A stretch of DNA of 64,000 bases from contig OY365808.1 of assembly GCA_959347315.1 (NCBI GenBank), forward strand, positions 3,835,705 through 3,899,704, in the 5' to 3' direction. Numbering within the stretch: position 1 is the stretch's first letter; every line of letters starts with the position of its first letter. This document shows, piece after piece, positions 1 through 12,330 of the stretch. A program made the position numbers and the translations under genes. The notes under the pieces are model-generated. The model searched no databases. It saw only the letters and a program-made list of their open reading frames with translations, and was not told the DNA's origin. Source of the stretch: Bimastos eiseni (taxonomy: Eukaryota > Annelida > Clitellata > Crassiclitellata > Lumbricidae).

Positions 1-2284
1 ATGGCAATGATGACAGTACAACAGGTCCACAGGGTACCAGTCTCATTATATTCTAATTAAATGTACATATTTAGCCATAGACCTAACTCAATTTATAATC
101 ACATTTTCAGTGACAAATTAGCTTCCATGATATGAGATTCAAAATAGTCATCTGATAATGAGTCTAAAAGAAAATCTTTAGTAATCTAATTTAATCAAAT
201 CTGATGATTACTAATTACTGAACAAGTAATGACGGTCTTTCAAAAATAGAAAAATTGTTCCAGAATATCGTCATTAATTTTTTATGTGTTGCACATCCAT
301 GACACATGAATGACTTCTGTCAAGCTATGCTTTATAGTCACAAATGTTAGCTTCAATTGTTTAAAGCACTAATTGCAAGGATGGGGCATCAGCTTATTGT
401 GGAGCATAGTCATGTCAGAGGAGATAATAAGAGAAGAATGAAGTCCAGTTAATCAAATGCCAGGGAAAGAAGGAGCGTATAGTGGGTGTCATTTAGGAAA
501 AGAGAGATTGTACTGTGGATGGTTCAGGGCTAGAGGTGAGACTTTAGTTTAGACTGGAAAGCCTGATGTCGAATAGACAGAGCATCTTGAGGCATGTGAT
601 AATGAGTAAGTGCTGAGTGATATTGATGCAGGATCTGTGAATTTGCAGAATTCAGGAAGGAAAGCATTCCAGAGGCAAGGTTCAGTTGTAATCGGTTGAA
701 TTTGAGATTAGTGAGTGTTGTAGGAAAGACTCCAATCAGAAGATGGCAGAGTAAACTGTGGGGTAAACAGCTAGAAGGTGGAGAATTTGTGAAAGTGTTT
801 GACATACGATTTTCATCATTGGCATGTTGCGGGACAAACTTTGTAAGTTTGTCGTTCCAATGTTTATCGGTGACATGGTCTCATGTTTTTGATCTGGGCT
901 TTATGTTAAGACTGTAGGATTTTTCTGAAAAACTTGCACAACTACTGTGATGTGGTCACTGTACAGCTGGTCTGTAGTTGTTCCAGTGGACCCTAGATGA
1001 ATTACAATGATTGAGAGCCAGTAAGTGGTGCAGATAATAAAGTTATGGTGTAATTCATGAAGTTTGTAGTGGATTGATGTTTGACATATCTGCATGAGTA
1101 AACTGTTTAAACGAAGACATAATTTACGTCAATGCAATAGTTGTCTAGAAATTTTCCATTTTAAGCAATGTTAGGTAAAATTGTACCATTTTTAGGTCTA
1201 TGCTATCCATACATACACATGCATAGGGCCTACATGTGCAATATATATAATTAAATGCCAATATATGTGTGCTTGCATAATATATATGTATATATATGTA
1301 TATATATTGTATTCATATTATATATATATATATAATGTTTATGTATATATATATATATATATATAAATGTATGTTTGTGTGTATCTATGACCTTAGATTA
1401 AGAAGGATTCGGTTTAAATTATTGCAATAATTGGCTTTAAGAGAATGAGTTTTCCTAGGATTGATTCTTAAAGTCATATTTGACAGCTTATTGCAGGTTG
1501 TGAGATGTTTTGGTACAATATGAATTTTGGTACACATAGGGCATAAATAGGAAGTCCATTAAGTTATATGTGCCCTTATGTATTCATTTACGAGTTTTTG
1601 TATGTATCTGTGTATATATATATATGTATGTTCGCTTGTCTGTATGTATATGTGTGTGCATTCATGTATGTATACGTGTTTTGAGTATATATTTACTCGG
1701 TGTCGCAATTGAACTGAAACCATTTTTGTGCTGTCAATAAATCTGACCATTCTAAAGATAACTCAATACAATTTTACGAATCATCAATGATATCCAAAAA
1801 TTGCATAAAATTCTACTCGTATGGTCCAACTTTATGCACATTCAAAGTTGGACAATCAAAATTCGACATTTCACACATGTATGAATTCATTTTTTATATT
1901 TTTTAGCGTTACATTTAGACAAAACATGTAGACATTAGTATTTAATATTTAAGATTAGTTTTGGTCAACTGTTGTGCTTCAGCTGATGTTAAAACAAGTG
2001 AAAGTAAAAACATGGGTTTTTGGGACCCTCTTGTATTTACTGTTGGTAATCTGGTAGACGCGCAATCGTTCCATTGTCTTAAGAGATTTTTGATTACGTA
2101 TCATTGATGATGTAAACTTGCCGGAGTGGAGCTCGTCAAGGAGGACTCGTTCGAGTGATTAAGCAATATTTCATTTTTTGCCTTTTTGTCATTTGTTTCT
2201 CAATTTTTCAGTTGTGTCTGTGAAAATTGTATACATTGCATTGTCATGCAAGCCTGAAATATGTGCAAAATTTTATATCTGTAG
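1..2284. other. AT-rich sequence, no confirmed gene
   Basis: Mostly unique AT-rich DNA. An imperfect (TA)n tract lies at 1270-1366, and a TATG/CATA-type stretch at 1595-1700. The first 24 bases (MAMMTVQQ, then GTCCAC) could be an exon edge, but this cannot be shown. Confidence 0.6.
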
Positions 2285-2344
2285 GTTGAGGTGAACATAC
2301 CTGAAAAAGAGTTGAAAGATGTCCGACGACTGTACCGTCCGTGA
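2285..2344 (+). CDS. Candidate terminal coding exon
   Basis: After TTTTATATCTGTAG, a plausible acceptor, an open frame of 19 codons reads VEVNIPEKELKDVRRLYRP and then TGA. It is hydrophilic and has protein-like codons in an AT-rich region that otherwise lacks open frames. If real, it ends a plus-strand gene entering from the left, and the 3.3 kb that follow, with AATAAA at 4733, 4771 and 4846, would be its 3' UTR. I do not recognise the peptide. No upstream exon could be confirmed. This is inference. Confidence 0.25.
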   Translation, partial: VEVNIPEKELKDVRRLYRP

Positions 2345-5300
2345 CAAACTTTACACAAGCCAAGTTAAGTAAAAGAGGGTAAAGACTGTCTTCAGCTCGA
2401 ATATTTGCTCTAAGTCGATCTCGCTATACATTGATTACATGGTTAACAGATCCTTGATCAAAGTGATTCCCTTTTTATTTAATTAGTGTCAGAATTGGCT
2501 GATTAATTGCTAAAGCAGAAATGATGTCAGTTCAATTAGGACATTGCATATGTATCTATTTGTTTTTACCATAACTGCTTAGGTTGCGTAGAGAAGCACT
2601 GTTTGGATATGTCATGAAGCAGTTAACTGATTGCTGTGATGCTTTTTATTTGCCCCAGAACATTCAAGCATTAGCCACATTAACAAATGCCTCGTGTATC
2701 TATGTTTTTGTGTACATCTGGCTAATTGTGAAGTGCTTTCGAAAAACATGACAAAGGATGTGCTGTACTGGCATTATTTCCTTTAGTCGAATTAAATAGC
2801 CTGCAGTTGCCTTGCCTTTTCATAGAGACACATAACAGATATATGCAATAACCCCACCTACTGACAGCGTCTTGTAACATACGAGTCATTGCCTCAGGCC
2901 TATTTGACCACACCTTTTGTTTACCTGTTGATTGTTAGTCTATTTATTGTTCAAATATATGACAATTTCTATTTGCATTGTTCGTTTTGCTATTGTTTAC
3001 TATTTGTCGTTATGTGGCACATTCCTCTTGACTGCATTTCTAGACGTCTGTACATAGATTTTTGAGGGTTTTTTCACTTCCGTTTTATTCTGATGCCAGT
3101 TGGGTTACTCTGCTGCCTCAGATAAAAGCTTTGTCTAAATTCCAGTTTTCTACGCATGGCATTATGCATTGCCATGTAGTGTAACATTTATTGTGAATTT
3201 ATGTGGAGCCTCTTCAAGTCAGAGGTTATGGTGTAACTCTCAAGCCACGTGAGGAAGTATGCAGAGGATACTAATTTGTGTTAACCTTAAATGTGTTTCT
3301 CTGGGGTATATTTACTTATGGTTTAGTTGATTAGCAAGTAACACCAACTAATTCAGCAGTATTGCAGAGTTTTGTTACTGAGCAACACGTACAAGTTTCC
3401 TGACATATCAATGAAGACAAATCGTCTTCGAATGGGCTCAGCAAGATTTGGTAGATCCTTCAAGCCACAAAAGAATAGGATTTGGGAAAGGAAAGAAGAC
3501 CATAAGTAAAATCATGATCATTTCCTAGCAGCTTTCGTACTGTACATTTTTTTGGTAAATTTAGCACTTTAATGTACAGGGTTATAACAGTGCCCTCCTA
3601 ACAGCATTGTAGGCCCTCCCTGTGCAAAGCAGGGCATCAGAGACTCTGCCCACATGCATGCATAACTTTTAAATGGTGAATGAAATTAAAATTATAGATT
3701 TGTACTTTCAATATTCACTTTGTAGCAAAATGAATGTTTCAACATAAACAAACATATTGTAAATCAAAGGATAATTAACAATTGCTATGGAAGAGTATAA
3801 CATATGCCTTTTTAAACACAGAAACACTTCAACATAAAAATCATTCGTACACCTCACAAAGATGATGCCATAAGAACTACTTGCTAGCAATCAACGCAAA
3901 CGTTTTGTGAAATTTCTATGCAGAGAATGTATTTATGAATTGCTTGATGTCAGTGGTCTTCAGGGTGTCGTTGAGGACCCTAGAATCGTGGAACCCCTGG
4001 CGACTGCCCAGCGTGCACATGCTACTCGATACCGAGCAGAATGATTTTTGGCTATAAAGCATTGACCCGTACTCAGTACTACATGCATGTGAAGCCGAGG
4101 ATATGTGGTGAAATTTGCTTGTGCAGGAATTGTTCCGTTTCATGCACGAATGTTACCCATTCTCAAACACCACAGAGAAGTTGAAACTTTTTTATGGATG
4201 TGAGATTGTGACAGTTGAATAAACTAGGAAATTATGAATTAATTATTGATGTTGCTTGAACCACGTATGTGCAGATATGTTACCCATTGTTTGTTAGCCT
4301 CAAGAAATATTAGCATTAGTTTTTTAGTTTTGTCTGTATTGAGCAGTGATATCTTCAGACGTTTCTGTAAACAAATATAGGTTGGCCTATAGTCGTTAGA
4401 TTATTTCCATGTGCAGTTGGCTTCTTTAGTAAGATTTCTGTAAGAGGATTTTCGTGTGAAGAAAATAATTCACTTGAATATTGCATAAAATAATGAGGCA
4501 TTACGATGATTTTACAGATGATTTTCGCCTTGTAAAGAGCAATCTTGTCGAACTCTGTTGACGATTTTCTCAACACCTGTTGACAATCTTGTCAAACGGC
4601 TATGTTTTGTTAAACTGTTCATGTGTTATGAACACCAGTTCACTAAGAGCTATTTGTCTTGAACAGAATAAGTGTAATTTTTTTCCAGAAAATCAGTGCT
4701 TTTTTTCTGGCAAAATTTTTAAATTAATAGATAATAAAAATGGTTATTGTGCAAAAACTCTGCAATTTGAAATAAAACTTTACAATTTCAATTTTTTACA
4801 TTCTAAAACGAATAAGTAAGATTATGATCATTGTGTCCTATCAAATAAATTTTATTTAGTAACTAATTTTGGCATCATTTCTTTCGACAATAGGGCCTAT
4901 GGATGCGTTCCGACACCTCTTTCCCTAGAAAAAGAGCACTGAAGGAAATGGATGATGATCTTTTGAACGTAGGATGATCTGTTTACATTTGTAAACCTCT
5001 GACCTGCATGTGTGTAATAGTTGTCTATGATGCATTTGTAAAAGCCACAAGTGAAGCTGTATAGTTGTAGCTATGCACAGGCAAGTGAGTACTTAATTGT
5101 TGCTCTTGATTTCTAAATATCCATTTGTGTTCTGATTAGAAGTTTTGCTTCTCTTTGTCTCTTCAGTTTTGTCTGGCATTTGTTAGCATCATGTGGTAGT
5201 TAATTTTCTGTGCATTCTGCAGAAATTGAAAATGCAAATAGCACTCAAACGCTATTTTGTTTCACTTTGGATTCATATGGCATCTTGTGGTTGAGGTGCA

Positions 5301-5700
5301 ATTTGTAGGGTGAGGTATATGGGTTACATCCTCTCACAGATTCAGATTCTCCTTATTGGGATTCGTTTTCTCCCTTCGCTCTGATCATGTCAGAGATTTC
5401 CACTCTCTAATCTCTGCCACAGATTACACCATTTTTTTGACTGGATGCCCACAGTGGATTGATCATTACAATGGAAGATATAATTATAGAGTAATTATAT
5501 TTATATGCATAGGGAAATTGTAGCGAACCTGCTGTTATACACCAGTTGGCAGAGAAGTGTATAGATGAAATTAGAGCTTTGTATGCGTATCGTTGAAGAT
5601 TTTCACTTGTTTGTAAAATTGAATTTTTATAAGTCGATCGTCATCATTTGTAGAGTTTTTTTGCAGATACAATTTCTTAGTGTATTATTAAAGTTTGTTG
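2345..5700. other. T-rich unique sequence, possible long 3' UTR or intergenic DNA
   Basis: No open frame of note and almost no simple repeats. AATAAA hexamers occur at about 4733, 4771 and 4846. Short frames on both strands are low-complexity or stop-dense. The (TTA)n tract at 5701-5727 marks the boundary with the RTE-like LINE. Confidence 0.5.
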
Positions 5701-5727
5701 TTGTTATTATTATTATTATTATTATTC

Positions 5728-6052
5728 CATGAACAGCAATGGTGACAACCGAACAAGTGTATCAAACGGCGAAAGTTGACAGCAAACTGTTGGGTCACAT
5801 CAAATCCAGAAAACTGCGGTACTTCGGGCAATTCGTGAGACAGCCTAAAGACAGTATTGAGAACAGTGTGATATTGGACATTGTGGAAGGAAGCCGAAGT
5901 CGTATAAGACTGCTGGTTTGACAATGTCATGGCGTGGACTGGCGTAAAAGGCACAAGCTTAATGAACATCGTACGAGACAGAAAGCATTGGACAGCACTT
6001 TCCCATTCATGTAGTCAACCGTCGCGAAGCGACGATGACGATATGACATGAC
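5728..6052 (+). mobile_element. 3' end of RTE-like LINE, copy 1
   Basis: The plus-strand frame from about 5739 reads MVTTEQVYQTAKVDSKLL then RKLRYFGQFVRQ. Such HIxxRKLxYFGHxxR sequences are typical of the C-terminus of non-LTR reverse transcriptases. After a frameshift near 5905 the next frame gives WFDNVMAWTGVKGTSL and VRDRKHW. The copy ends in ACCGTCGCGAAGCGACGATG followed by ATGAC repeats near 6035-6050, a short tandem tail as in RTE elements. It starts directly at an ATT tract (5701-5727), so it is 5'-truncated. Confidence 0.8.
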
Positions 6053-6424
6053 ATGTTGTTATTATTATTAAACTGTCGTTTGTAATGCACCTAGCAAATG
6101 AAACTTGCACAGAACTGCGTAACAGGAGTCTAGTCATAATAAATGTTGAACAAATAAGTCTTAAGGTTAAGTTTTAAGAGAGATAATGTTGGTAATTTGC
6201 ATGAGACAACATTCTTTAAATCAATCAATCTGCTTTATTGTTACCACAGCAGTACAGTAATACACAATTATATGGTAGTCGTACGGTGAGTAACTATGGG
6301 CTGGCCTGTCGCGGGTTTCACTCTCGCCACTCCTTCTTCTTGATGACGAGAGTATCCGGTGGTTCTTTCCTTTATCACCAAGCTCAGCAACACGACACAC
6401 TTGATGGTTTTAATATGTATATTT

Positions 6425-6473
<49 letters not shown>

Positions 6474-6512
6474 ACTCATCCTATCTACACGTACTAGAGT
6501 TATTAGTGTCTT
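6053..6512. repeat. Intergenic DNA with (TA)n
   Basis: Contains a (TA)n tract at 6428-6472 and short unique stretches. TCAATCAATC-type sequence precedes it at 6220-6235. No gene is seen. Confidence 0.7.
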
Positions 6513-6728
6513 TTAGAAATGTTTCCCTGGTTTACGTTGGAGACTGGATTCCCAACTACGTTGATTACCCTTATCTCCAGAACGACCTAGCGTCTCCCCC
6601 AGTTCCGAAACAAGTCCCTGTTCCTTTGCTTGCCACGCTATATGAATCCTTCTAGAGGCGATTTCCTTCGCCATCTCAAACGCAAAACTCGTATCTCTAT
6701 TGGACGACAGGTCACCTGCAGAAGCCAT
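6513..6728 (-). CDS. Unidentified 71-codon ORF
   Basis: The minus-strand frame begins MASAGDLSSNRDTSFAFEMA and continues with a charged, helix-like sequence to KPGKHF. It lies just downstream of the 6781-7190 frame on the same strand, so the two could be parts of one decayed gene or element. No family is recognised. Confidence 0.2.
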   Translation of the reverse strand: MASAGDLSSNRDTSFAFEMAKEIASRRIHIAWQAKEQGLVSELGETLGRSGDKGNQRSWESSLQRKPGKHF

Positions 6729-6780
6729 TACTAAACCCTGGGTGGTCGGGTCTTGGCGTCCCTAGCGTAACGTCAGAATC

Positions 6781-7190
6781 CTAGGGGCGTCCAATTAATG
6801 TTTGATTAGTGGCTGTTATGTAATAAGGCTGGGCCTTATTAGCGTAATTGAATTCCATTACTACAGTTATACCGCCTAACAGATAGCGCCGTTCGTATCG
6901 AAATTGTCCCCTATTCATAATCCGTGTCAACCAGCCGGTCCAGGCCAAATCTTCAACTGATTCATGAGTTTCTTGTCTGTGGGTCGTAGAGATGGAAGGG
7001 GTAGGCGTCCGACTCGAGGTGTCGTGTTTCGCTGCTCGACACTCTGTTGATATTTGCATATTCCTTAGTGTCTGTATTGAGGCCTTCTGCTTCAGGCGAA
7101 GCCCATTGATGTCTCCCATCTCATTTGTCAGGTAGAAATTCTCATCTGTAGTCCTCCTACGCTTCTGCTGTCGATCGATAACTTTTATAT
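6781..7190 (-). CDS. Unidentified ORF, about 112-135 codons
   Basis: The minus-strand frame starts MGDINGLRLKQKASIQTLRN at 7119 and is open upstream to about 7200 (VIDRQQKRRRTTDENFYLTN). It is hydrophilic, has balanced codons and contains no simple repeat, unlike most open frames here. A TATATAGCGCC repeat motif at about 7183-7193 overlaps its upstream end, so it could lie within a mobile element. No domain is recognised. Confidence 0.25.
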
Positions 7191-9845
7191 AGCGCCATCG
7201 TCCAGGGTGACATGGCCCAAAGGAACATCATTTCCGCTTAATACAGGGTCTTCTTCATAAGTCATAATATAACATATATAGCTCTTTATTGTGCCCATAA
7301 AATCAATTGCAACAGCACGTGATATGTCATATTAATAACATGTTTGGACTTGGGATACAAAAGAAAACCTAAAGGGACAAGGAAATCTCGCTGCCCGAGC
7401 CACTTATGTACCAGTACGGTTAGATAGAGGTAATAATAGCTGAATTGGAAGTCGTTAACATTTCAATTGAAGTGTTAACATATTTAGCATTGTCTAATGC
7501 TATACATTTTAACTAAAAAGAACAAAAGATGACAGATACCCAAAAAGTGTTATTCTATTATTTAATACTCGGCTCACTGGCGAATTTTTAAGTAAGCAAC
7601 ATCAAGATGTCGTTTATAGTGAGAAATTTCGTCAGAGAGAAGATTGTAAATAACTTCAAAAGTTCAAAGTCTTGACGGAGTTAGCGCTATTCATAAAGCA
7701 ATGCCGTCATATTAAATACAGGACATAATTAGCGCAGAGGAAGTAGGCCTACTGTAACAGAAATAATAGGCTTGATAATGGTTTTAGTTTATTTTCAACT
7801 AACACCAACTCAGTATGATTACAAGTAGGCCTACAGAATAAACGAATGATGATAAGTTATGCCAGGAATATAATTATTTCAAGAAATGGGTAGGCCTACT
7901 TAACTCGTGAAAATAATGGTACGCATATATATATATATATATATATATCGTCTTGTCATCTGTCCAGTTTGAGTGTATCTTTAGACAGGAGATCTTGCCC
8001 AATACATTGCAAAGCAACAGATAATTTAACAAAGTTAAGTATTAACGTTAAACGTATATAATTATATAAACGCATTCACCCAACCTATGCAGCACGAATA
8101 GGCCTATACAGAAAATGTCACCATGTGTGCCCGTTTTCCAAACGCATATAGGCCCTAAGTCCTATGTGCAATTACAAAGTCATTGTCTTGTCATTAATTA
8201 TTAATTCTCGTCGTATGAGTTGCAATGTGAGCTACTGGCCGACCGCTGTTTGTCGGTCTTTCTTTCGTCTACAATGCATTACCCATGCAATGCTAGTGCA
8301 TTCGTAAACATTGTTTCAATGTCCATAGGCCTAATCGCATACACTCGGCGGCGCCATTATCCGGGAAATATCTATGTCATAATTATAGGGAACGTGAAAA
8401 TAAGTAAATAAATAATGTAGGCCTACTTACCAGACTGAACTGGCGGTACTGCATTACATAGTTTCTCAAGCAATACGCGAAGCCTGCTTTAGAGAGACAA
8501 CGGCATGCAGTGTTATGCAACGAAAGTTATTTTTTGACAAATGATCTTGGGAGTATTTCAGCAGTATTGTGCACACTGTCATACATGAGCTGTGACGACT
8601 AATAAGTGGCTTGACTACAAACTCCCGTCACGAATAAAGCCAAAAGATTGGCCACCAAAACCTCCGGATCTCTCCTATTGAGAACTTGTGGAGTACCAGT
8701 ATCGAAATATCCTGTGTCAAATAACGTTGATCAGCACCTAACGAGCGGACGGTGGAGATCAATAGGAGTAGGGACAGTTCAGTCGCTGATTCAGTCTATG
8801 TCGTACAGAGTCCGTGCTGCCAGTAAGCAGAGCTAAAATAGGCCTATTAGGCTATACGCCAATAGCCTGCGTCTGCAAGACCTAGTTTTGTGTTATAGTC
8901 TACTTGGCCAAATAGTTTATTTTTCAATGTTTTCATAATGAACAAACTGTATCGCATGGCAGTTTTTTTCCGGGATACTGGTCCTCTTCAATTTTTTAAG
9001 ATATATAATGACAACCACATACCGAATCAAAGTCACATTTGTACCAATATCATACATGTGACTTGCGTAGGCCTATGCACTGACAAAATATCATAAAAAT
9101 ATGAAGCCATTACTGAGAACACACATTTTTGAAAACGGTGAAAGAACTTTTGTGTCACCCTATATAATTTTCTAGGCCTATGCATGAGAAAACTGTTAGG
9201 AGAAAATGTATTTAAGAAAAAATCTCAAACATTAGGCCTACTGTAAAATTAAAAGCTGAATCGAGAGGAGGTGGTCGAAATCCAGCCAATACTGCAGTAG
9301 GCGGCAGGCCTAAAATACGACTGACAAAAAACAGGTTAAGTGGAATGATAAATTTATAGAGAGATGGCCAGGCGTACAGACAGACTGGGAGACAGTCAGT
9401 CGGACGGATAACAAGTAGAATTGATGTGCCATACAACTTCTTAAAAGGGTCTTAAAATGGCATGTCAGCTAATTACCTTTCTCTTGTGCTTAGAATTTTT
9501 TATGACTTATAGGTCTACGTCTGCAAACGGATAAACATGCTTAATTTTTTTCCTTAGGCCTATCTTCCTGTTGCTGTAAGGGCTGTGTGTATAGCCTATG
9601 CGTTTCTAGACGTTGAATGCTAATAGGGCCTATTCTACTAAATAATTGGACAAATCCTTTTCTCTTTGCAATGTATTTGGTGATTATATATAATTTATAA
9701 TTTTATAATTTTCCTTTATTGTTCAGTTCAAACTAGCAGCAACGCAGTATGGTTACCGACACAGTACGAACAAATGATGTCGGCAGCCATGCAGATCGCC
9801 CAGAGCGCTATAAGTGTAAATTTAATTTAACCAGTAGGCCTATAC

Positions 9846-9925
9846 AGGGCCGGGTATCGAACCAGATTCGTCAGCTCTGCGCTCCGGTGTGTTATCCATC
9901 ACTCTACGGTCCCACTGGGCCATCT
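9846..9925 (-). mobile_element. tRNA-derived SINE head
   Basis: On the minus strand, TGGCCCAGTGG resembles an RNA polymerase III A box. About 50 bases downstream GGTTCGATACC matches the B box. The spacing fits a tRNA-like promoter, but the flanking arms do not form a proper cloverleaf, so a SINE remnant is more likely than a tRNA gene. Confidence 0.5.
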
Positions 9926-10022
9926 ACTAGTCGAATTTAAATATGAATTTGAATTTAAAATTTAAAGTCGAATTTAAATATTGCAGTCATGCAAGGCGCC
10001 AATCTTGTTATACATCTTAAAT

Positions 10023-10054
10023 CATAATGTATAGAAGGCCTTCTATACATTATG
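10023..10054. repeat. Perfect 32-bp palindrome
   Basis: The arm CATAATGTATAGAAGG is followed directly by its exact reverse complement CCTTCTATACATTATG, with AAGGCCTT at the centre and no loop. It could be a MITE core or a hairpin. Confidence 0.9.
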
Positions 10055-10094
10055 AGCTTAAACCAAATCCGCCACCTACCGAATGAGGAACAGT

Positions 10095-10166
10095 CGACCG
10101 TGCGGGGATACTGGAATTGAACTAGCGTCCTCTGTTCTGCGTCGCAGTGTGCTATGTTTGCCATCC
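10095..10166 (-). mobile_element. tRNA-like SINE remnant
   Basis: The minus strand has GATGGCAAACATAGCACAC (A-box-like) followed by AGTTCAATTCC (B-box-like). It is diverged, lies about 170 bp from the previous tRNA-like head and has the same orientation. Confidence 0.35.
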
Positions 10167-11049
10167 TTTACTCTTAACGCCCCTCCCCGCAGGTTTAATA
10201 TTTCCCGTATTCTCGCGCCGATCAGCCGATATTTTCGTACTTGCCTTTTGGCAATTTAGCAACTTTCATAAGTCATTTAATTCCAGTTATTGAGGCATAG
10301 ACCTGATCTTAAAATAAATTTTTTAGAACATTTTTGGTAGTATGTTTTGGTCTTTTCTGCTTTCATGTTAACGCTGCTAGCGTTCCTTCGTGATTGTTCT
10401 CAGGCTCTTCCTAATTAAACCCCTCTAAGCTCAAACCTGTCAAAGTTCAGTCGTGTAATTAGCGTGTATTTGCTGCCGTAGAGGATGTGGATGACAAAAA
10501 GTGGTAGTGTATGAAGACTAAGTTCAGCAAATTGTGGGAGCTTAAGGGGACAACAAATCCAGCTGAGCTCGGATTTGCCATGGGTAGGCCTAAAGTTTGA
10601 TGCGCATATAATATATAAGCACTATTAGGCAGACTCCAAAGCATAGTGGCATAGATGCTGTTGTTAATGCATTAATTCAACGAGGCATTCATAAATGGGT
10701 GATTGGTCTCAGACGAACCACATAATACATAGAGTATAATGATGTTTGCGTTCTAAGTATGCAAGTGTTTCAAGAGTTTCAGAGACTTCTCAGGTTGCTA
10801 TTCAATATCTTAGACTTTGCACACAAAGTAGGCTATACAGTACTATGACATCTAGCGTCAGACAAAGCCCATCAAATTATTTGCACAGTACATAATGATT
10901 GAAGTACGTGGGGTTCAAGACAGGTGAGCTGTGACGGGCTACTTATCCAGAAAACCCCGATGGTGAGGCTAGTGATGGGAGTTGGGTTTTCTCTCCTCCC
11001 CTATCTTGGTTACATTGTTAAGGGCTTTGAAGGGATCGATCAATAGTTT

Positions 11050-11170
11050 CGTTTACACTAAAACGACAATGCGGGATAGCAAAGATAATTAACACCGCCC
11101 TCCTCCTTTATCCAGGCATGTGACTGGCACGCTACTGCAAGCAGCTGCGGAGTTAATGGCATCGTGCGAG
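11050..11170 (+). repeat. Dispersed repeat A, copy 1
   Basis: Contains AACGACAATGCGGGATA, CCCTCCTCCTTTATCCAGGC and GTGACTGGCACGCTACTGCA. The same ordered blocks recur at 17120-17215 (inverted) and in part at 61850-61915. Probably an old SINE or MITE family. A 64-codon frame starting at 11120 falls in and beyond it and is not treated as a gene. Confidence 0.55.
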
Positions 11171-11674
11171 TGGCGAAGTCTATTCGTAGCATCGGCGACC
11201 TCAATTTTAACCGCTGTTCGGTATCGTAGGATTAGAGACCAATTTCAATGGTTTGACGACTGCTCACTGCTCAGCGGTATAATCACTGAGAAGAGAATTA
11301 ACGGTGACGCCTAATTCCAGGACCTTGTGAGACACGATGCAAAGCATTGTAGTGATGACTGAAATGAAAGGGCTGATGCGAACATACTGAATGGATAGGT
11401 GGCGCGTCGGAGTGTAGACACGCCAGTTTCGATGCGCCTCTGAGCTATATCTTAAAGAGGCGCAATGGCAAATATTTTGATTGATTGATTGATTGTGTAC
11501 GCTTAGAGAGGTATATGAGACAAACTAAATGAGGACTGTGACTCCAAATTCCTCCATGGAATTTCCTTGAGCACTGGATGGTGCCAATTTTCGTTCCACA
11601 GGGTTCCACATGGGAATATTTACTTTATATGGACTATGTGTATTGGGTAAAGTAATATGGCATCGAATAGTTAT

Positions 11675-11850
11675 ATATAGCACTCTTCGAGATATGTACT
11701 CTGCGCTAGCCTAAGTGATTTAACTGTCATTACTAACGAATATGTTACACCAGTTAGCAAAACAGCACATAGACCTAAGCTGACAGAGTCGCCGGTGGTG
11801 GGCCCACGCACACGCATACAGATGACATGGATGCTCAGAATCTCATTTGG
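11675..11850 (+). repeat. Dispersed repeat B, copy 1
   Basis: Begins with TATATAGCACTCTTCGAGAT and contains ACACCAGTTAGCAAAACAGC, GAGTCGCCGGTGGTGGGCCC and GACATGGATGCTCAGA. The same blocks occur in order at 38850-39065. Confidence 0.65.
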
Positions 11851-12250
11851 GAATGCTGCCCTGACTAGGATGGTTACAAATTAAGGACTGTTTGCAAGAA
11901 GTCGAGCAATGTATACACCATCCGAATAATTGCTTTAGACTTCTTGATTTGTCTGCTGCTTTTCACTGCATGGATCACTGGGCTTTCATCGTAAGCAATA
12001 AAGACAATATGCCATTACAGGCTTTCAGGGCAGTTGCTTCTTGCTTCTCTTGAGTGGACCACCTGAAGCCTGACAAAAAAGGCAGAAGCAGGCTTTTAGC
12101 GGAGTGAGAGGTTGAAAGGGTAGAGCTGATTGCGTTCTGCTCACTCAATCATCATCAAGATAACAAAGTACATCAACGATGGGTCTGTGGTTAGGACAGA
12201 AATCAGTCTGTCGATAGGACGCGGCTGCCTTCTTCTTGATAAAAAAGTGA

Positions 12251-12330
12251 TCTCAAGTAGTTGTTTAAGGACAGATAAGACAGGAAGAGTTCTCAAGTAG
12301 TTGTTTAAGGACAGATAAGACAGGAAGAGT
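12251..12330. repeat. Perfect 40-bp tandem duplication
   Basis: The unit starting TCTCAAGTAGTTGTTTAAGG and ending ACAGGAAGAGT is present at 12251-12290 and again, identical, at 12291-12330. Identity implies a recent event or an assembly artefact. Confidence 0.9.

Larger units (their letters stand above)
7200..10600. other. Intergenic DNA rich in TAGGCCTA
   Basis: AGGCCTA occurs 14 times between 7745 and 10585, usually as the palindrome TAGGCCTA. A (TA)n tract lies at 7925-7949. Two tRNA-like SINE heads and a 32-bp perfect palindrome are annotated separately. No supported gene. Confidence 0.7.

Noticed and set aside
530..805. 91-codon minus frame (LANSLSF-type, Leu/Ser-rich)
   Set aside because: No motif, no splice or start context, and antisense frames are equally open.
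2098..2160. Second terminal-exon-like frame ending NLPEWSSSRRTRSSD then stop
   Set aside because: No acceptor AG lies in frame between the preceding stop and this sequence.
9846..9925. Functional tRNA gene
   Set aside because: A and B boxes are present but acceptor and anticodon stems do not pair convincingly. A SINE head explains it better.
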